From assembly GCA_031367405.1 (NCBI GenBank), contig JANLPT010000320.1, positions 1 to 34,576 on the forward strand: a stretch of DNA of 34,576 bases, in the 5' to 3' direction. Positions 31,039 through 34,576 of the stretch are shown here, piece by piece. This DNA is from JALHNI01 sp031367405. GTDB lineage: Bacteria; Acidobacteriota; Terriglobia; Bryobacterales; Bryobacteraceae. The position numbers and the translations under genes were made by a program. Below the pieces are notes generated by a model. The model was not told the origin of the DNA. It saw only the letters and a list, made by a program, of their open reading frames with translations, and ran no database searches. Within the stretch, counting starts at the first letter, position 1. The number at the start of each line of letters is the position of its first letter.

Positions 31039-32553
31039 TTGAAGCGGCAGGAACGCATGGCGGCGCTCAAAGCAGAGACGTTCGACGTCCTGATTTTGGG
31101 TGGGGGCGTGAACGGGGCGGGCATCGCACGCGACTTGGCATTGCGCGCCAAGACGGCGGGGCATCCTCTCAAAATTGCACTGATCGACAAGGGACATTTC
31201 GCCTCAGGCACCAGCGGGCGCAACTCGCAGCTGATTCACGGCGGGCTGCGGTACCTCAAATACATGGAGTTTGGGCTCGTGCGCGAGGCGTTGCGGGAAC
31301 GCTCAACATTGCTCGAAATCGCGCCGCACCTGGTGGAGCCGCTGGCGTTTCTGATTCCCATGTATAGCCAGTTTGCAAAGTATTTCTATGGCACGGGCCT
31401 ATGGATGTACGACACGCTGGCCGGGTCGCGCAACATTTCGCCGCATCGGGGGGTGACTTTAGCGGAGTTGGCGAAGATCGAGCCGGGGCTGAATCCGCAT
31501 GAGCTGGTGTCGGCGGCGGTGTTTTGGGATGCGCGAGTGCATTCGGCGCGCTTCGTTTTGGAGAATTTGTTTGAGGCTGAGGCGAACGGCGCGGTGTTGA
31601 TGAACTACCTGGAGGCGGTGAACTTTTCGCAACAAAGCGATGGGTGGACGGTGGAGGTGCGGGATGGTTTGGATGGGCAAACGTTTGCGCTGAAGGCTCG
31701 TCAATTGGTGAATACGACCGGGCCTTGGGCGGGCGAGGTGTGGCCGAAGGAGAATACTCTGCGATTGGTGCGGGGGTCGCATATCGTTCTACCGCGGCTG
31801 AATCAGAGCGACAACGCGATTGCCTATTTTGAGGAGAGCGGACGGATCATTTTCTTTATCCCGTGGGGTAGTAAGCGAGATCTGACGTTGGTGGGGACCA
31901 CGGATGTGGACCACGATGGGTCACCGGATAACGTGCATATTTCGGCGGAGGAAACGGCCTATCTGTTGAAGATTGCCGCTGATATTTACCCGGAGTCCGC
32001 CGGGATGGTGCCGATCGCGACGTATAGCGCGCTGCGGCCATTGGTGCAAAGCGGCGGGTCGTCGGCAACGTCGACGAGCCGGGAGCATCGGATTTGGGCG
32101 TCGGCAGATGGGGTGGTGCATGTGGCGGGCGGAAAGTACACCACCTACCGGTCAATGAGTGAGGAAGCCGCCGATCTGGCCGCGCCGCCTGAGCTGCGGG
32201 AGGTGCATCCGACGGCCAAGGTGCCGCTGAACGGCAATTCTCCCCGGACGATTGAGTCTTTGAAGAAGACGCACGATCCGGCCGTAGTGATGGCCTATGG
32301 GGTGCGAGCGCCGCGGGTGCTGCAGAGGGCGGCGCGGTTGGGGTCTTTAGAAAAAGCGCAAATCGAGGAGGCGGTGGAGTGCGAGTGGGTAGAGCGGTTG
32401 CCGGACTTGCTGCATGTGTCGACCTATTGGGGCTACGAGCGGCCGTGGGATGAGCCGGCGTTGCGTGGGTTGGCGGCAGAGATGGGGTCGCGTCTGGGGT
32501 GGAGCGAGGGCCGGCAGGAGGAAGAGGTCACTCGAATGGCTGCGGGTACTTAG
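31039..32553 (+). CDS. glpD: Glycerol-3-phosphate dehydrogenase/oxidase (aerobic, FAD)
   Basis: 504 aa from a TTG at 31039, which has GGAGG 8 nt upstream; an in-frame ATG at 31006 would add 11 residues but lies inside a strong hairpin and has its SD only 2-3 nt away. FAD-binding motif GGGVNGAGIARD at 21-32; RNSQLIHGGLRYL (about 58-70), FWDARVHSARFVLE and GGKYTTYRSMSEEAA are family blocks. Oxidises glycerol-3-phosphate to dihydroxyacetone phosphate and feeds quinones at the membrane. The 3' end overlaps a small antisense gene. Confidence 0.94.
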   Translation: MKRQERMAALKAETFDVLILGGGVNGAGIARDLALRAKTAGHPLKIALIDKGHFASGTSGRNSQLIHGGLRYLKYMEFGLVREALRERSTLLEIAPHLVEPLAFLIPMYSQFAKYFYGTGLWMYDTLAGSRNISPHRGVTLAELAKIEPGLNPHELVSAAVFWDARVHSARFVLENLFEAEANGAVLMNYLEAVNFSQQSDGWTVEVRDGLDGQTFALKARQLVNTTGPWAGEVWPKENTLRLVRGSHIVLPRLNQSDNAIAYFEESGRIIFFIPWGSKRDLTLVGTTDVDHDGSPDNVHISAEETAYLLKIAADIYPESAGMVPIATYSALRPLVQSGGSSATSTSREHRIWASADGVVHVAGGKYTTYRSMSEEAADLAAPPELREVHPTAKVPLNGNSPRTIESLKKTHDPAVVMAYGVRAPRVLQRAARLGSLEKAQIEEAVECEWVERLPDLLHVSTYWGYERPWDEPALRGLAAEMGSRLGWSEGRQEEEVTRMAAGT

Positions 32554-32683
32554 GCTTTTTCTTCTTCGGCGTCTCTTCAATGATGCGAACGCTCTTAATT
32601 TGGCCGACCTGCTCACGGGCCAGCGCTTTTACTTCTTTCGTTTTAGTGAACTGTTTCTTAGATTTACGGGGTTTACTGGGCAT
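32528..32683 (-). CDS. Small highly basic protein of Acidobacteria type
   Basis: 51 aa, very Lys/Arg-rich: MPSKPRKSKKQFTKTKEV, LAREQVGQIKSVRIIE, PKKKKPKYPQPFE. The composition resembles conserved small basic proteins seen from memory in related Acidobacteria; function unknown, nucleic-acid binding is plausible. ATG at 32683 has AAGG about 10 nt upstream and is preferred to 32704, which lacks a ribosome site. The last 26 bp overlap the convergent glpD gene. The frame continues upstream through the initiator tRNA, which is not coding. Confidence 0.6.
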   Translation of the reverse strand: MPSKPRKSKKQFTKTKEVKALAREQVGQIKSVRIIEETPKKKKPKYPQPFE

Positions 32684-32723
32684 CGGTGATTGCCTTCTCT
32701 TCATTTGATTGTTACCATACATG

Positions 32724-32800
<77 letters not shown>

Positions 32801-33755
32801 ACCGAATGTGTTCGGTGGATTGGTTTCCGACTCCATCGCACCATACCCATCCAGCAGATTCCACCCACCTTCTGCGATGTAGAAGTCTTTCTTGCCTTCA
32901 ACCTACGGCATCATTCATTGATACGATGTCCTCATGCTCCCCTCGTTCCTTATTCCTTGTGATTTGCTGCTGTGCTCTGCTCGTGTGTAAGCGCACCGGC
33001 GCAACGGCGCGCAGTTGGTGCCAGGCATGCCCAGGGGAACGGACAATCCAAGATCAGTAAAAGCGAGCGGGGGCGAGGCGGCCGGGAGGCTGTCGAGGCG
33101 GGCGCAGAAATGAGCTACCGGGTTACGAGCGCGACGGTGCAGGTTTTAGCAGGCTACCAAGCGCCCCCGGCACTCCGCCCGTGTCTTGGTGTATCTGCGC
33201 ATGTAAGTGAGGGCTGGCTCGAAGTCCTCAGCGTCGCGGTTGTGGCGACAAAGTGTCGTATAACACATCGGCCCTACGGGGCCACCACTGGGAGTCTGCC
33301 GGAGTAAAGATCGGGCCCAGACCTTTTACACCGATATCGATTCAGGGCAGCCGATTGTCCGAACGCTGCGCTAACGCACGGAAAGCGCCCGGCGACCTCG
33401 GCTGGATTGCCCGTATCCCCTTCGTCCGGTGAATCGACGGCGGTAAGATGACGGCGGGATCGGCGTGCGGGATCGGCGTCATTCACCCTCATACACCTAT
33501 CTCCTCCACGACAAGAATAATTCATCGACTTTACAACCACATATGAGGAAGACCGGCGTATCAAAAAAGGTAGGGGAGTACGGGCTCCCCTTTTCCTAAA
33601 GTTTCCCCAAAGCCTCCCCGCCACCTCTGGCGAGGGCTCAGGAATGGTCGTAACTTCTTGTAACCTTGTGTGGTTAGTTAGGTTCAGGCGAGATGCGGAT
33701 TGGGGAAAGAGCGTCTTTTACATCGATCTCTTCCATTCGAGAGCTGACCCACGGA
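32801..33755. other. Gene-poor stretch of about 950 bp
   Basis: No convincing gene on either strand; open frames here have unnatural composition. Contents: a small hairpin after tRNA-fMet, a leader-peptide-like start at about 32929 (MSSCSPRSLFLVICCCALLV), a GGGATCGGCGTGC 13-bp near-tandem repeat at 33455-33480, and a terminator-like hairpin. The minus-strand segment around 33275-33400 (frame ending PDLYSGRLPVVAP) may be the edge of a dispersed repeat. Confidence 0.5.
33565..33596. terminator. Bidirectional Rho-independent terminator-like hairpin
   Basis: GGGGAG (33573-33578) pairs with CTCCCC (33585-33590), loop TACGGG, preceded by a run of six A and followed by TTTT. It would work for transcripts from either strand; the nearest candidate is the small secreted gene on the minus strand, which ends about 160 bp away. 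Confidence 0.65.
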
Positions 33756-33977
33756 TCATCCCGGAATCAGGACCTGGCAGAAACCAATCGTGTCGCCGTG
33801 ATTGGCAACGTGCGCGGGAACTGCGTGATAGTCCACCAGAATTTCCTGACTATTCTCAGGGTTGCCCGGCGGGAGATGGCATATGAGTACCTTGTGGTCT
33901 GCCTGCGCGCGCAATGCTTGGGATGCCGGGGAGCCGAGAACTAGCAGGGCCGCCGGCAGAAGGAGAAGTCGTTTCAT
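33756..33977 (-). CDS. Small secreted protein with ICHxPPGNP...AHxxxHGD motif
   Basis: 73 aa: signal peptide MKRLLLLPAALLVLGSPASQA, then HKVLICHLPPGNPENSQ (C33, H34), AVPAHVANHGDTIGFC (H56, H60, D62, C67). This His/Cys pattern (VxICHxPPGNPxxxxxxxVxxxAVxAHxxHGD) recurs in secreted proteins of many bacteria, alone or at the C-terminus of larger proteins; its function is unknown to me, metal binding is plausible. ATG has GAGG about 9 nt upstream. The frame extends upstream to 34127 without protein-like features. Confidence 0.78.
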   Translation of the reverse strand: MKRLLLLPAALLVLGSPASQALRAQADHKVLICHLPPGNPENSQEILVDYHAVPAHVANHGDTIGFCQVLIPG

Positions 33978-34210
33978 AATTTGTAACCTCACAGGTACGG
34001 TAGCAATTGGTCCTGGAACTGTAAATGAGACAACCGTACTCAGGTGGGTGTAAGTGTTTGGTAAGGCGAAGTCTTGTGCCGCTAAGCCAAGCTTCCAATT
34101 GCCACGGTTGGGGCCAATCATGGCCATTGGATTTTTGAGGCGTCTTCCGAGGATTCCATCTCCAACTTAAAGCGCCCGGCACTTTCCCCCCTCATGGTTA
34201 GCCGAATCGC

Positions 34211-34576
34211 TCAGGAGTTTCGTTGCGGTAGACTCGTCGCGTTCGTACCTTCCCCGAGTAGTTCCCTGATTGGCCACAGCACGTCCACGTGATCCGCAAT
34301 GCTCCGAAGCGCCATCATGATTGGCACCGCCAGGATCATTCCCATCACGCCCCAAATCCAACCCCAGAACAGGATCCCGACGAAAAGTGCGACCTGGTTG
34401 ATGCGTGACGCTTTCCCCATTAGCGCTGGCGTCAACAGGAAACCCTCCAAGCTGGTGATTAGAAACGTGACGCCGCTCACGTACAGCGCCATACTGAGCG
34501 TGCCGAACTGTAAAGCGCCACTAAGGCAAGGCCGACGCTCACCATAATCGCGCCGAAGTAAGGTATGGAGTTCAAC
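34211..34576 (-). pseudogene. AI-2E family transporter, C-terminal part, frameshifted (5' end outside window)
   Basis: Two frames together give the C-terminus of an AI-2E/PerM-type transporter. From the window edge inward, LNSIPYFGAIMVSVGLALVAL is read in one frame (34575 to about 34515, given here in family wording), and LQFGTLSMALYV, SLEGFLLTPALMGKASRIN, VALFVGILFWGWIWG in the next frame to the stop at 34211. A single missing base in a CTN codon at about 34511-34515 explains the switch. Either a true frameshift or an assembly error. Family exports autoinducer-2 or other small solutes. Confidence 0.8.

Noticed and set aside
32929..33060. Short Cys-rich exported peptide in the gene desert
   Set aside because: Leader-like start but no ribosome-binding site, no recognisable mature part and a frame that runs in from the tRNA region.

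Overview
The window looks like chromosomal DNA of a GC-rich acidobacterium, most probably of the Bryobacter/Solibacter (Bryobacterales) type. This is inferred from family content: a DUF1552 protein with a DUF1592-type planctomycete-like cytochrome c, two 3-keto-disaccharide-hydrolase-domain (DUF1080) exported proteins, an Acidobacteria-type VWFA-related protein, several twin-arginine signal peptides and small Acidobacteria-like proteins. No 16S gene is present, so the assignment stays an inference.

Layout. 1-3974 (minus): a tight four-gene run of class II photolyase, TIGR01777 epimerase-like oxidoreductase, an uncharacterised conserved protein and a CPBP membrane protease cut by the window edge. 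4033-6463 (plus): overlapping radical SAM/SPASM, queC and queE genes (7-deazaguanine pathway). 6448-9306 (minus): exported esterase, cyclase-family enzyme and DUF1080 protein. 9389-12444: VWFA-related exported protein, a DUF84(YjjX)-GNAT fusion, an exported unknown and tRNA-Ser(GGA). 12455-16594 (minus): DUF1080, DUF1552 and di-haem DUF1592 genes. 16733-18652: a small protein, bacilliredoxin overlapping thiG, and a DinB-fold protein.

18673-20815 is a decayed accessory island: a 5'-truncated gene, a membrane coiled-coil protein, an AbrB/MazE-like antitoxin fragment, two 20-bp tandem duplications and a higBA pair broken by a frameshift and an IS630 transposase fragment. 20816-24576 holds a rhodanese-like protein, a frameshifted small exported protein and an overlapping envelope-glycan cluster (polytopic glycosyltransferase, methyltransferase, GT2). 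24698-26076 is a second accessory patch: a Phd antitoxin whose toxin is a 7-codon stump, and a membrane coiled-coil gene pair flanked by imperfect direct repeats.

26219-32800 returns to housekeeping genes: 7Fe ferredoxin, TPR protein, galU, an unknown protein, a small exported protein coupled to an amidase, glpD, a small basic protein and initiator tRNA-fMet. 32801-34576 is gene-poor: a terminator-like hairpin, a small secreted protein and the frameshifted C-terminus of an AI-2E-type transporter.

No CRISPR array, complete insertion sequence, riboswitch or complete defence system was recognised. The best candidates for something undescribed are the two membrane coiled-coil loci (18813-19370 and 25222-25913), the DUF84-GNAT fusion, and the inverted repeats that cover the ferredoxin start codon and a possible glpD start codon.
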